A DNA stretch of 64,000 nt from Pseudomonas asplenii. Lineage in GTDB: Bacteria > Pseudomonadota > Gammaproteobacteria > Pseudomonadales > Pseudomonadaceae. The stretch is from the NCBI RefSeq assembly GCF_001293465.1, contig NZ_JSYZ01000018.1, positions 186,001 to 250,000 on the forward strand. The letters run 5' to 3'. Below the pieces are notes generated by a model. It was not told the DNA's origin. It saw only the letters and a program-made list of their open reading frames with translations, and did no database searches. The position numbers were made by a program, and so were the translations under genes. Positions within the stretch are counted from its first letter, which is position 1; each line of letters starts with the position of its first letter. Below, one piece after another: positions 37,063-45,854 of this stretch.

Positions 37063-37078
37063 CTGTATAAAAAGACAG
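37063..37078 (+). promoter_or_regulatory. SOS (LexA) box 2
   Basis: CTGTATAAAAAGACAG fits the LexA consensus CTGTATATAAAAACAG in most positions and is 3 bp downstream of box 1. The tandem arrangement is as in E. coli lexA. Confidence 0.9.
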
Positions 37079-37088
37079 AGCCATCAAA

Positions 37089-37697
37089 ATGCTAAAACTG
37101 ACGCCCCGCCAAGCTGAGATTCTGGCTTTTATCAAACGCTGCCTGGATGACAACGGCTATCCGCCCACCCGTGCGGAAATCGCCCAGGAACTGGGCTTCA
37201 AGTCGCCGAACGCGGCCGAGGAGCACCTCAAGGCCCTGGCCCGCAAGGGCGCGATCGAAATGACGCCGGGCGCCTCACGGGGCATTCGCATTCCCGGCTT
37301 CGAAGCCAAGGTCGACGAATCCACCCTGCCGATCATCGGTCGCGTCGCCGCCGGTGCGCCCATCCTCGCCGAGCAGCATGTCGAGGAATCCTGCAACATC
37401 AACCCGACCTTCTTCCACCCCCGGGCCGACTACCTGCTGCGCGTTCACGGCATGAGCATGAAGGACGTCGGCATCTTCGACGGCGATCTGCTGGCCGTAC
37501 ACACCTGCCGCGAGGCCCGCAACGGCCAGATCGTGGTGGCGCGCATCGGCGAGGAAGTCACCGTCAAACGCTTCAAGCGCGAAGGCAGCAAGGTCTGGCT
37601 GCTGGCGGAAAACCCCGAATTCGCCCCTATCGAAGTCAACCTGAAAGAGCAGGACTTCGTCATCGAAGGTTTGAGCGTCGGCGTCATTCGCCGCTGA
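37089..37697 (+). CDS. lexA: SOS repressor LexA
   Basis: 202-aa repressor of the DNA-damage regulon that self-cleaves when RecA filaments form. The N-terminal winged helix spans 1-70 (LTPRQAEILAFIKRCLDDNGYPPTRAEIA). The cleavage site is A88-G89 in GRVAAGAPI, and the catalytic dyad is Ser123 (HGMSMKD) and Lys160 (VTVKRF). Two SOS boxes lie directly upstream, so it is autoregulated. sulA follows 10 bp after the stop in the same operon. Confidence 0.97.
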   Translation: MLKLTPRQAEILAFIKRCLDDNGYPPTRAEIAQELGFKSPNAAEEHLKALARKGAIEMTPGASRGIRIPGFEAKVDESTLPIIGRVAAGAPILAEQHVEESCNINPTFFHPRADYLLRVHGMSMKDVGIFDGDLLAVHTCREARNGQIVVARIGEEVTVKRFKREGSKVWLLAENPEFAPIEVNLKEQDFVIEGLSVGVIRR

Positions 37698-37707
37698 AGG
37701 AGGCGTC

Positions 37708-38172
37708 ATGCAATTCCAGACTCCACAACACGCCCAGTTGCCCCTGTTCGAAGCGTTCATGATGCAGCCGCTGGCCCCCGCCCTGAAGGACGTGGTCGAA
37801 ACACCCTGGAGCACCGAGCCCGAGGCCTTCAGCGAATTATCGCTGCGCGGTGGGAATTGCCTGAGCCTGCTGGCTCCTATCCTGCGCGAACTGAGCCAGG
37901 ACCAGGATGCCCGCTGGCTCACCCTGATCGCCCCGCCCGCCAGTGTCACCCAGGCCTGGCTGCGGGAAGCCGGGCTGAACCGCGAGCGGATTCTGCTGCT
38001 GCAGCCCGGCAGCGCACAGAACGCCCAGCAACTGGCTTGCGAAGCCTTGCGCCTGGGGCGCAGCCACACCGTGGTGAGTTGGTTGAACCCGCTGAACAGC
38101 AGCGCTCGTCAGCAACTGATCAACGCCGCGCGCAAGGGCGACGCACAGAGCCTGAATATTCGCCTGGGTTGA
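37708..38172 (+). CDS. sulA: SOS cell-division inhibitor SulA
   Basis: 154-aa inhibitor of FtsZ polymerisation. The SulA core RWLTLIAPPASVTQAWLREAGLNRERILLLQP followed by LRLGRSHTVVSWLNPL is intact. Position right behind lexA (10 bp; start preceded by AAGGAGG) means it is co-induced by DNA damage, as in P. aeruginosa PA3007-3008. Division would resume after LexA re-accumulates and SulA is degraded, by Lon in other bacteria. Confidence 0.92.
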   Translation: MQFQTPQHAQLPLFEAFMMQPLAPALKDVVETPWSTEPEAFSELSLRGGNCLSLLAPILRELSQDQDARWLTLIAPPASVTQAWLREAGLNRERILLLQPGSAQNAQQLACEALRLGRSHTVVSWLNPLNSSARQQLINAARKGDAQSLNIRLG

Positions 38173-38316
38173 AGTGGACTTGAAGCGGGGCCAGGGACAG
38201 CCAGGAAAGCCAGGCAGGCTCTTTGTACCTACCCACAAGGCTTCTCCAGGGCAGAGAAGCCAATCAGGACCAACGACTCGTTACCGATAGGTGCCCGAGC
38301 CAGGCATGAGCGCTAC

Positions 38317-38553
38317 TCAGTGAAGAACCCGCGGGCCGTCGTCTTCTTTCTCGAGTTCGCCTTCCACCAGACGCCCCGCCATCTGCACGCCAACACTCAG
38401 CATGGCCTTGGCCACTTCGACATGCTGGCCCTGCAGGAAAGCCTTGGCGTCTTCGGAGAAGTTCAGAGTGACCAGAGAACCTTCGTCCTCGGCGCGGCGC
38501 AGCTCGATACGGCCGTCCGGCAGCTCGACAATTTCTAGAAAGGACGTAGGCAT
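38317..38553 (-). CDS. Small conserved Pseudomonas protein (PA3009-like)
   Basis: 78-aa protein MPTSFLEIVELPDGRIELRR..., acidic, no membrane segment or known motif. The position, on the opposite strand between sulA and topA, matches PA3009. A ribosome-binding site (GGAGAAC) lies upstream on its strand. The short MITE-like repeat lies 25-82 bp upstream of its start, within its probable promoter or leader. Function unknown. Confidence 0.75.
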   Translation of the reverse strand: MPTSFLEIVELPDGRIELRRAEDEGSLVTLNFSEDAKAFLQGQHVEVAKAMLSVGVQMAGRLVEGELEKEDDGPRVLH

Positions 38554-38577
38554 AAAAGTCTGTTCTCCACGAAAGGC

Positions 38578-38635
38578 TGGTGGCCTGTAGGGTCAATTCG
38601 GATGGATGCACGCGAATTCAGCCAATAGGCCACTA
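38578..38635. repeat. MITE-like palindromic element, internally deleted copy
   Basis: 58 bp starting TGGTGGCCTGTA (38578-38589) and ending AATAGGCCACTA (38624-38635), with matching inner parts TCAATTCG and CGCGAATTCAGCC. It aligns to both tips of the 164-bp element at 7891-8054 and lacks its roughly 105-bp centre. It can fold into a single hairpin, in the upstream region of the PA3009-like gene. Confidence 0.65.
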
Positions 38636-38738
38636 ATATCATACCAGTCATTCATGGCAACTCGCTCAAGATCTCAACAGCTTTCGTTACCGCCTGATGA
38701 ACAACTGACAGACGGAACCTACATCCTGAGCGTGCGAA

Positions 38739-39260
38739 TCAGCACTCGCTCAGCCCGTCACGGAAGCGAATCGCCAGGGCCTTGAGGTTCTGCCGCCAGC
38801 TTTCCAGCTCCTCGCGTCCCAACTCCGGCGCGGCCTCCTCGTCCAGACTGACCGCCTCGATCAACGGCTGCAACACGTCACCCTTGGGCTTTCTTGGCGC
38901 CTGGGGCGGCAGGTAGAGCGCAGAGTGGGCAGCGATCAGTCGTGCCAGCCAGCTTTGCGGGCTGTGGGCCAGCTCCACCAGCTCGGCCATTTCCGGAATG
39001 GCGATGGATTCCAGCACCTCCCGGGTCAGCAACAGCTCGGCGCGCGGGGCACTGGCCTGGGGCAGGCGGTAGAAGCCGGCGATCTCATGGCACAGCCCGA
39101 GCAAGGCGCCGTAGAGATGGAATACCGCGGCTTCGCGCTCGGCCTGGGTCAGCGCCAGCGCGTTCATCGCCCGGCTCTCCTCGGCCTTGCCCAGGGCTTC
39201 CAGAGCGAGGCCGGCGTAGAAGATCTTCTGGTTGGTACGGGTATAGAGTTCGTTGGCCAT
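38739..39260 (-). CDS. DUF6586-like conserved Pseudomonas protein (PA3010-like)
   Basis: 173-aa protein, mostly helical, MANELYTRTNQKIFYAGLAL... There is no signal peptide (the hydrophobic content is modest) and no catalytic motif that I recognise. The start at 39258-39260 is preferred; the frame open to 39359 runs through a REP element, so the extra residues are not credible. The position beside topA matches PA3010. Function unknown. Confidence 0.8.
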   Translation of the reverse strand: MANELYTRTNQKIFYAGLALEALGKAEESRAMNALALTQAEREAAVFHLYGALLGLCHEIAGFYRLPQASAPRAELLLTREVLESIAIPEMAELVELAHSPQSWLARLIAAHSALYLPPQAPRKPKGDVLQPLIEAVSLDEEAAPELGREELESWRQNLKALAIRFRDGLSEC

Positions 39261-39300
39261 GATGGCGCACTCCCAAAAAGAGATCACACAGGCCCTTCCG

Positions 39301-39372
39301 GCAGGAGCCGGGCTTGCCCGCGAATGCGCCTTCAAGGACGCCAGAAGCTTCGCGGGCAAGCCCGGCTCCTAC
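39301..39372. repeat. REP pair in reverse arrangement, copy 5
   Basis: The arms lie at 39301-39324 (GCAGGAGCCGGGCTTGCCCG...) and 39349-39372 (complement), 24 bp apart. Unlike copies 1-4 the TTGCCCGCGAA ends point inward. The CCG/CGG variant occurs in both arms. It lies between the DUF6586-like gene and topA. Confidence 0.85.
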
Positions 39373-39441
39373 AGGGAGGGAGCACCGGGTTTTGCATCAG
39401 GCCCGGCCCTGCGCGGGCCAGGGCCTCAACCGACAACCGGG

Positions 39442-42063
39442 TCAGGCGCCCTGACGCTTGTCTTCCACCTTCCACTTGCCACTGTCGTAGAACGCCTTCC
39501 AGCCGGTCGGCTTGCCGTCGACCTCGCTCTGCACGTACTGCTCCTTGGTCTTGCGGCTGTAGCGGATGACCGCCGGACGACCGTCCGGGTCCTTCTGCGG
39601 CGCTTCGCAGAGGAAGTGGTACTTCGGATCGATCTCAGCCTTGTGCGGGACGATCTCGAGCACCAGCGGCGCACGGGTCTCGCGGTTTTTCGGGAACTGG
39701 CTCGCCGCCAGGAACAGGCCCGAAGCACCATCACGCAGGATATAGGTGTCGTCGACCTTCTCGCACTTGAGCTCCGGCATCTTCACCGGGTCCATCTTCG
39801 GCGGCGCCGCATCGCCGCTCCTGAGCAACTTGCGGGTGTTCTTGCAGGTCGGGTTGGTGCAACCGAAGAACTTGCCGAAACGGCCGGTCTTGAGCTGCAT
39901 CTCGCTGCCGCACTTGTCGCACTCCAGGCTCGGCCCTTCGTAGCCCTTGATCCGGTAGTTGCCCTCCTCGATCTCGTAGCCGGCGCAATCCGGGTTGTTG
40001 CCACAAATGTGCAGCTTGCGCTTCTCGTCCAGCAGGTAGGCATCCATCGCCGTGCTGCAGATCGGGCAGCGATGCTTGCCGCGCAGCACCAGGGACTCCG
40101 ACTCGCCCTCGTCGTCCGCGGCGATCTCGTCACCCGGGACCAGGTTCACGGTGGCCTTGCAACGCTCTTTCGGCGGCAGACTGTAGCCCGAGCAACCGAG
40201 GAACACGCCGGTCGAGGCGGTACGGATCTGCATTGGCCGACCGCAGGTCTGGCATGGGATATCGGTCATCACCGGCTGGTTGGCGCGCATGCCGTTTTCC
40301 GCGCCCTCGGCCACTTCGAGCTTCTTCTTGAAGTCGCCGTAGAACTCGTCGAGCACGTTTTTCCAGTCGCGCTCGCCCTGGGCCACGTCATCGAGGTTCT
40401 CCTCCATGTCCGCGGTGAAACCGTAGTCCATCAGGTTCGCAAAGCTTTCGGCCAGGCGCTCGGTGACGATGTCGCCCATCTTCTCGGAATAGAAGCGACG
40501 GTTGTGCAGCGCCACGTAGCCGCGGTCCTGGATGGTGGAAATGATCGCCGCATAGGTCGAAGGACGACCGATGCCGCGCTTTTCCATTTCCTTGACCAGG
40601 CTGGCCTCGGAATAACGCGCCGGCGGCTTGGTGAAGTGCTGGCTCGGATCGAGCTGGATCAGCTTCAGCACCTCGCCCTGGGCCATGTCCGGCAGGACGT
40701 CGTCGTCGCCCGGCTTGCTCAATTGTGGCAGGACCCGGGTGTAGCCGTCGAACTTGAGGATACGGCCCTTGGCACGCAGCTCGAAGTCGCCGGCGGCGAC
40801 GCTGACGGTGGTCGACAGGTACTGCGCCGGCAGCATCTGACAGGCCACGAACTGGCGCCAGATCAGCTCGTACAGGCGCTCGGCGTCACGCTCCATGCCC
40901 GACAGCTTGCTTGGATCGGTATTGACGTCGGAAGGCCGGATCGCCTCGTGCGCCTCCTGGGCGCCTTCCTTGCTGCTGTAGACGTTGGGGGCGGACGGCA
41001 GGTATTTCGCGCCGAATTCGCTCTCGATATAGGTCCGCGCCATCGCCACGGCGTCGGCCGAGAGATTGGTCGAGTCGGTACGCATATAGGTGATGTAGCC
41101 GGCTTCGTAGAGACGCTGGGCCATCATCATGGTCTTCTTCACCCCGAAGCCCAGGCGGTTGCTCGCCGCCTGCTGCAGGGTGGACGTAATGAACGGTGCC
41201 GACGGCTTGCTGCTGGTCGGCTTGTCCTCGCGCTTGGCGATTGTGTAGGCCGACGCCTTGAGCTTCTCCAACGCGGCCATGGCCTGGGCTTCGTTCAGCG
41301 GCTTGAAGGCCTCGCCGTTCTCGCGAGCCACTTCGAAGCGCACCTTGGCACCCTTGCCCGTGCCGAGGTCGGCATGCACTTCCCAGTACTCTTCGGGGAT
41401 GAACGCACGGATCTCGCGCTCGCGCTCGACCACCAGCTTCACCGCCACCGATTGCACACGGCCGGCGGACAGGCCACGGGCGATCTTCGCCCACAGCAGC
41501 GGCGAGACCATGTAGCCGACCACGCGGTCGAGGAAGCGTCGCGCCTGCTGGGCGTTGACGCGGTCGATATCCAGCTCGCCCGGCGCCGAGAAGGCCTCCT
41601 GGATCGCCTTCTTGGTGATTTCGTTGAACACCACGCGCTTGTAGCGGCTGTCATCACCACCGATGGCTTCGCGCAGGTGCCAGGCAATGGCTTCCCCCTC
41701 GCGGTCCAAGTCGGTTGCGAGATAGATGGTGTCGGCATCCTTGGCGAGGCGGCGCAGTTCCTCGATCACCTTCTCCTTGCCGGGAAGGATCTCGTAGCGG
41801 GCCTTCCAGCCGTGGTCCGGGTCGACGCCCATGCGCGCCACCAGTTGCTTGCGCGCCTTCTCTTTCGCCGAGAGCGCAGGCGCCTCGCCGGCAGCGGCCT
41901 TGCCGCGCTTGGCGGCAGGCTCCTTGACGGCACTGGCCGAACCGCTGGTGGGCAGGTCTCGGATATGGCCGATACTCGACTTCACCACGTACTGGGTTCC
42001 CAGATACTTGTTGATGGTCTTGGCCTTAGCCGGGGATTCCACAATGACCAGCGATTTGCCCAT
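39442..42063 (-). CDS. topA: DNA topoisomerase I
   Basis: Type IA topoisomerase (873 aa) that relaxes negative supercoils. N-terminal Toprim domain (SLVIVESPAKAKTINKYLG, DLDREGEAIAWHL); catalytic Tyr in YEAGYITYMRTDST; three C-terminal zinc-ribbon clusters, CQTCGRPMQ...C, CPICSTAMD...C and CDKCGSEMQ...CTNPTC. A lysine- and arginine-containing insert at about 40-65 (AVKEPAAKRGKAAAGE) resembles that in other Pseudomonas TopA proteins. A palindromic CTATATATAG stretch lies about 60 bp upstream. Confidence 0.97.
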   Translation of the reverse strand: MGKSLVIVESPAKAKTINKYLGTQYVVKSSIGHIRDLPTSGSASAVKEPAAKRGKAAAGEAPALSAKEKARKQLVARMGVDPDHGWKARYEILPGKEKVIEELRRLAKDADTIYLATDLDREGEAIAWHLREAIGGDDSRYKRVVFNEITKKAIQEAFSAPGELDIDRVNAQQARRFLDRVVGYMVSPLLWAKIARGLSAGRVQSVAVKLVVEREREIRAFIPEEYWEVHADLGTGKGAKVRFEVARENGEAFKPLNEAQAMAALEKLKASAYTIAKREDKPTSSKPSAPFITSTLQQAASNRLGFGVKKTMMMAQRLYEAGYITYMRTDSTNLSADAVAMARTYIESEFGAKYLPSAPNVYSSKEGAQEAHEAIRPSDVNTDPSKLSGMERDAERLYELIWRQFVACQMLPAQYLSTTVSVAAGDFELRAKGRILKFDGYTRVLPQLSKPGDDDVLPDMAQGEVLKLIQLDPSQHFTKPPARYSEASLVKEMEKRGIGRPSTYAAIISTIQDRGYVALHNRRFYSEKMGDIVTERLAESFANLMDYGFTADMEENLDDVAQGERDWKNVLDEFYGDFKKKLEVAEGAENGMRANQPVMTDIPCQTCGRPMQIRTASTGVFLGCSGYSLPPKERCKATVNLVPGDEIAADDEGESESLVLRGKHRCPICSTAMDAYLLDEKRKLHICGNNPDCAGYEIEEGNYRIKGYEGPSLECDKCGSEMQLKTGRFGKFFGCTNPTCKNTRKLLRSGDAAPPKMDPVKMPELKCEKVDDTYILRDGASGLFLAASQFPKNRETRAPLVLEIVPHKAEIDPKYHFLCEAPQKDPDGRPAVIRYSRKTKEQYVQSEVDGKPTGWKAFYDSGKWKVEDKRQGA

Positions 42064-42178
42064 GGATCGGAAAATTCCTGAATGCTAGAAGTGAGAGCGC
42101 AGCCCGCGCCTGGCGCGGCACCGCTATATATAGTGGCAACAAGGTGAGGTCAAGCACAGGGTGCTGCGCGACCAGCCC

Positions 42179-42415
42179 TCAAGCCCTGGAAAAAATACTC
42201 GGCTCGGCCTGCACCAAAGCAAAGCGTGGTACCCGTTCGCCGTCAACCTCGACCGACTCCAGGAACATGCTCAAGGGGCGTACCCAGAAACCGTATTCGC
42301 CATACAGCGCCTGGTAGAACACCACTTCCTCCTCGGTCTCGGAATGCCGTGCCACACTGAAAACGCGGTACTGCGGTCCCTTGTAGTGCTGATAGAGCCC
42401 GGGTTGCAAAGTCAT
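42179..42415 (-). CDS. DUF1653 family protein
   Basis: 78-aa protein, MTLQPGLYQHYKGPQYRVF... with HSETEEEVVFYQALYGEYGFWVRPLSMF, the compact all-beta DUF1653 domain spanning nearly the whole chain. It is cytoplasmic with no known reaction. It lies between fadA and topA, as at PA3012. Confidence 0.88.
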   Translation of the reverse strand: MTLQPGLYQHYKGPQYRVFSVARHSETEEEVVFYQALYGEYGFWVRPLSMFLESVEVDGERVPRFALVQAEPSIFSRA

Positions 42416-42461
42416 GTATCGGCCCTCTTACAAAATAAAATAAAAAAAATCGGAAAAACAA

Positions 42462-42486
42462 AAACCGGGGCACCAGGCCCCGGTTT
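42462..42486 (-). terminator. Rho-independent terminator of fadA
   Basis: The stem AAACCGGGGC / GCCCCGGTTT with loop ACCAG is followed, on the minus strand, by a T-rich run (TTGTTTTTCC). It lies 16 bp after the fadA stop. Confidence 0.88.
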
Positions 42487-42501
42487 CCGTCATCGAAACG
42501 C

Positions 42502-43677
42502 TTAGACGCGTTCGAAGACGGTGGCAATGCCCTGGCCGAGGCCGATGCACATGGTGGACACCCCGAAAGTCCCGCCGTTCTGTTTCATCACGTTCAGCAG
42601 GGTGCCGGAAATCCGTGCACCGGAGCAACCGAACGGGTGACCCAGGGCGATGGCACCGCCGTGCAGGTTAACCTTCTCGTCCATCTTGTCGAGCACTTTC
42701 AGGTCCTTCAGCACTGGCAGGGCCTGTGCGGCGAAGGCTTCGTTGAGCTCGATGAAGTCGATGTCGGTGATCGACAGACCGGCACGCTTGAGCGCCTTCT
42801 GGGTCGCCGGCACCGGACCATAACCCATGATCGCCGGATCGACACCGGCCACCGCCATCGAACGGATCACCGCCAGTGGCTGGATACCGAGGTCCTGGGC
42901 GCGCTGCGCCGACATCACGATCATGCACGAGGCACCATCGGTGATCTGCGACGACGTACCCGCAGTCACGGTACCGCCCTTGGGGTTGAACGCCGGCTTC
43001 AACGCCGCCAGGCTTTCCAGGTTGGTTTCCGGGCGAATGGTCTCGTCGTAGTCGAAGACCTTCAGGAAGCCGGCCTCGTCATAACCCTGCATCGGGATGA
43101 TCTCGTCCTTGAACTTGCCTTCCACGGTCGCCTTGTGGGCGAGCTGGTGGGAGCGCACGCCAAAGGCGTCCTGTGCTTCACGGGTGATGCCGTGCATCTT
43201 GCCGAGCATCTCGGCGGTCAGGCCCATCATGCCCGAGGCTTTCGCCGCGTACAGCGACAGGTGCGGGTTCGGGTCGACACCGTGCATCATGCCGACATGG
43301 CCCATATGCTCGACGCCGCCAACGACGAAAACGTCACCATTGCCGGTCATGATCGCCTGGGCGGCGGTGTGCAGCGCGCTCATCGACGAACCACACAGGC
43401 GGCTGACGGTCTGGCCGGCCGCGGTGTGCGGGATCTGGGTCATCAGCGAGGCCATGCGCGCGATGTTCCAGCCCTGCTCCAGGGTCTGGTTGACGCAGCC
43501 CCAGATCACATCCTCGACCTCGTTCGGGTCGACCTTGGTGTTGCGCTCCAGCAGCTTGCTGATCAGGTGCGCGGACATGTCCTCGGCACGGGTGTTGCGG
43601 TGCATGCCGCCCTTGGAGCGGCCCATCGGAGTACGACCGAAGTCGACAATCACGACGTCTCTAGGATTCAAGCTCAT
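42502..43677 (-). CDS. fadA: 3-ketoacyl-CoA thiolase, beta subunit of the fatty-acid oxidation complex
   Basis: Cleaves 3-ketoacyl-CoA with CoA to give acetyl-CoA and a shortened acyl-CoA. The 391-aa thiolase has nucleophile C95 (SRLCGSSMSALH), the C-terminal GHPFGCSGARI and the second cysteine in STMCIGLGQGIA. It forms an alpha2beta2 complex with FadB, encoded 29 bp upstream. The ATG at 43675-43677 (MSLNPRDVVIVDFGRTP) is chosen; a TTG-type start three codons earlier is less likely. Confidence 0.96.
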   Translation of the reverse strand: MSLNPRDVVIVDFGRTPMGRSKGGMHRNTRAEDMSAHLISKLLERNTKVDPNEVEDVIWGCVNQTLEQGWNIARMASLMTQIPHTAAGQTVSRLCGSSMSALHTAAQAIMTGNGDVFVVGGVEHMGHVGMMHGVDPNPHLSLYAAKASGMMGLTAEMLGKMHGITREAQDAFGVRSHQLAHKATVEGKFKDEIIPMQGYDEAGFLKVFDYDETIRPETNLESLAALKPAFNPKGGTVTAGTSSQITDGASCMIVMSAQRAQDLGIQPLAVIRSMAVAGVDPAIMGYGPVPATQKALKRAGLSITDIDFIELNEAFAAQALPVLKDLKVLDKMDEKVNLHGGAIALGHPFGCSGARISGTLLNVMKQNGGTFGVSTMCIGLGQGIATVFERV

Positions 43678-43706
43678 ATAGTTCACTCTCGCTCTAGTGT
43701 GGGCGC

Positions 43707-45854
43707 TTAACCGAAGAACCGCTGGCCGTTCCTGGCCATTTCACGCAGCTTCGCGGTCGGGTGGTACAGCGCGCCCAGATCGGCGTACTGGTCAGCCAGG
43801 GCAACGAACTCGGCCACACCGATCGAGTCGATGTAGCGCAGCGCACCGCCACGGAAGGGAGGGAAACCGATGCCGTAGACCAGGCCCATGTCAGCCTCGG
43901 CGGCGGTGGCGACGATACCGTCCTCCAGGCAGCGCACGGTTTCCAGGCACAGCGGGATCATCATCCAGTTGATGATGTCCTCGTCGGTCACTTCACGCTG
44001 CTCGTAAACGATCGGCTTGAGCACTTCCAGCACCGACGGGTCGGCGACCTTCTTCTGCTTGCCGCGCTTATCGGTCTCGTAGGCGTAGAAGCCCTTGCCG
44101 TTCTTCTGGCCCAGGCGCTTGGCGTCGTACAGTGCGTCGACAGCCGAACGACGATCGTCCTTCATGCGATCCGGGAAGCCCTCGGCCATGACGTCGCGAC
44201 CGTGGTGACCGGTATCGATACCGACCACGTCCATCAGGTACGCCGGGCCCATCGGCCAGCCGAACTTCTCCATGATCTTGTCGATACGGACGAAGTCCAC
44301 GCCGGCGCTGACCAGCTTGGCGAAACCGCCGAAGTACGGGAACAGGATACGGTTGACCAGAAAGCCCGGGCAGTCGTTGACCACGATCGGGTTTTTGCCC
44401 ATCTTCTTGGCATAGGCCACGGTGGTGGCGATCGCCTGTTCGCTGGACTTCTCGCCACGGATCACTTCCACCAGCGGCATCATGTGCACCGGGTTGAAGA
44501 AGTGCATGCCGACGAAGTTTTCCGGACGCTTGAGGGCCTTGGCCAGCAGACTGATGGAGATGGTCGAGGTGTTGGACGCCAGTACGGCATCTTCCTTGAC
44601 CTGGGCTTCCACTTCAGCCAGCACCGCCTGCTTGACCTTCGGGTTCTCGACGACCGCTTCGACCACCAGGTCGACGTGGCCGAAGTCACCGTAGGACAGG
44701 GTCGGACGGATGCCATTGAGCACCTCGGCCATCTTCGCCGCGGTCATGCGGCCTTTCTCGACACGGCTGACCAGCAGCTTGGCGGCTTCGGCCAGGCCCT
44801 GCTCGATACCGTGCTCGTTGATGTCCTTCATCAGGATCGGCGTGCCCTTGGACGCCGACTGGTAGGCGATACCGCCCCCCATGATGCCGGCGCCGAGTAC
44901 GGCGGCCTGCTTCACGTCCTGGGCGATTTCGTCGTAGGCCTTGGCCTTCTTCTTCAGTTCCTGGTCGTTGAGGAACAGGCCGATCAGGCTCTCGGCCGCC
45001 GAGGTCTTGGCCAGTTTCACGAAGCCCGCGGCTTCGATTTCCAGGGCCTTGTCGCGACCGAAGTTGGCGGCCTTCTGGATGGTCTTGATCGCCTCGACCG
45101 GTGCCGGGTAGTTCGGGCCAGCCTGGCCAGCGACAAAGCCCTTGGCGGTTTCGAAGGCCATCATCTGCTCGATGGCGTTGAGCTTGAGCTTGTCCAGCTT
45201 CGGCTGGCGCTTGGCCTTGTAGTCGATCTCGCCGGAAATGGCGCGCTTGACCAGGTCCAGGGCGGCCTGCTGCAGTTGCTCAGGCGCCACCACGGCATCG
45301 ACGGCGCCGACTTTCAGGGCGTCTTCGGCACGGTTTTCCTTGCCGGCGGCGATCCACTCGATGGCATTGTCCACACCGATCAGGCGTGGCAGGCGCACGG
45401 TACCGCCAAAGCCCGGGTAGATGCCCAGCTTGACTTCCGGCAGACCGATCTTGGCGCTGCCGGACATGACCCGCAGGTCCGCGGCCAGGCACATTTCCAG
45501 ACCGCCGCCCAGGGCGATGCCGTTGATCGCGGCCACGGTCGGAACGGCCAGGTCTTCGAAATCGCTGAAGATCCTGTTGGCTTCGAGGTTACCGGCCACG
45601 AGCTCGGCATCGGGCAACTTGAAGTTGTCGACGAATTCGGTGATGTCGGCGCCGACGATGAACACGTCCTTGCCGCTGCTGACGATCACACCCTTGACCG
45701 AGGCATCGGCCTTGATGGTGTCCACCGCCTGACGCAGTTCGTTCAGGGTGAGACGGTTGAACTTGTTGACGGACTCACCCTTGAGATCGAACTTGAGTTC
45801 GACGATGCCACTTTCAAGAGCCTTAACCGTGATGGCTTTACCTTCGTAAATCAT
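43707..45854 (-). CDS. fadB: Fatty-acid oxidation complex alpha subunit
   Basis: 715-aa multifunctional enzyme. The N-terminal enoyl-CoA hydratase/isomerase half (about 1-190; oxyanion-hole region INGIALGGGLEMCLAADLR) is followed by the 3-hydroxyacyl-CoA dehydrogenase half with NAD site VLGAGIMGGGIAYQSASKG (about 318-336) and catalytic HFFNPVHMMPLVEV. It is first in the fadBA operon. By analogy with P. aeruginosa, PsrA should repress it and long-chain acyl-CoA relieve this. I see only an unusual CAAACG-N15-CGTTTG inverted repeat upstream (46002-46028), not a canonical PsrA box. Confidence 0.96.
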   Translation of the reverse strand: MIYEGKAITVKALESGIVELKFDLKGESVNKFNRLTLNELRQAVDTIKADASVKGVIVSSGKDVFIVGADITEFVDNFKLPDAELVAGNLEANRIFSDFEDLAVPTVAAINGIALGGGLEMCLAADLRVMSGSAKIGLPEVKLGIYPGFGGTVRLPRLIGVDNAIEWIAAGKENRAEDALKVGAVDAVVAPEQLQQAALDLVKRAISGEIDYKAKRQPKLDKLKLNAIEQMMAFETAKGFVAGQAGPNYPAPVEAIKTIQKAANFGRDKALEIEAAGFVKLAKTSAAESLIGLFLNDQELKKKAKAYDEIAQDVKQAAVLGAGIMGGGIAYQSASKGTPILMKDINEHGIEQGLAEAAKLLVSRVEKGRMTAAKMAEVLNGIRPTLSYGDFGHVDLVVEAVVENPKVKQAVLAEVEAQVKEDAVLASNTSTISISLLAKALKRPENFVGMHFFNPVHMMPLVEVIRGEKSSEQAIATTVAYAKKMGKNPIVVNDCPGFLVNRILFPYFGGFAKLVSAGVDFVRIDKIMEKFGWPMGPAYLMDVVGIDTGHHGRDVMAEGFPDRMKDDRRSAVDALYDAKRLGQKNGKGFYAYETDKRGKQKKVADPSVLEVLKPIVYEQREVTDEDIINWMMIPLCLETVRCLEDGIVATAAEADMGLVYGIGFPPFRGGALRYIDSIGVAEFVALADQYADLGALYHPTAKLREMARNGQRFFG

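Noticed and set aside
42110..42145. CTATATATAG as an operator upstream of topA
   Set aside because: A simple AT palindrome probably forming the -10 region; no evidence for a specific regulator.
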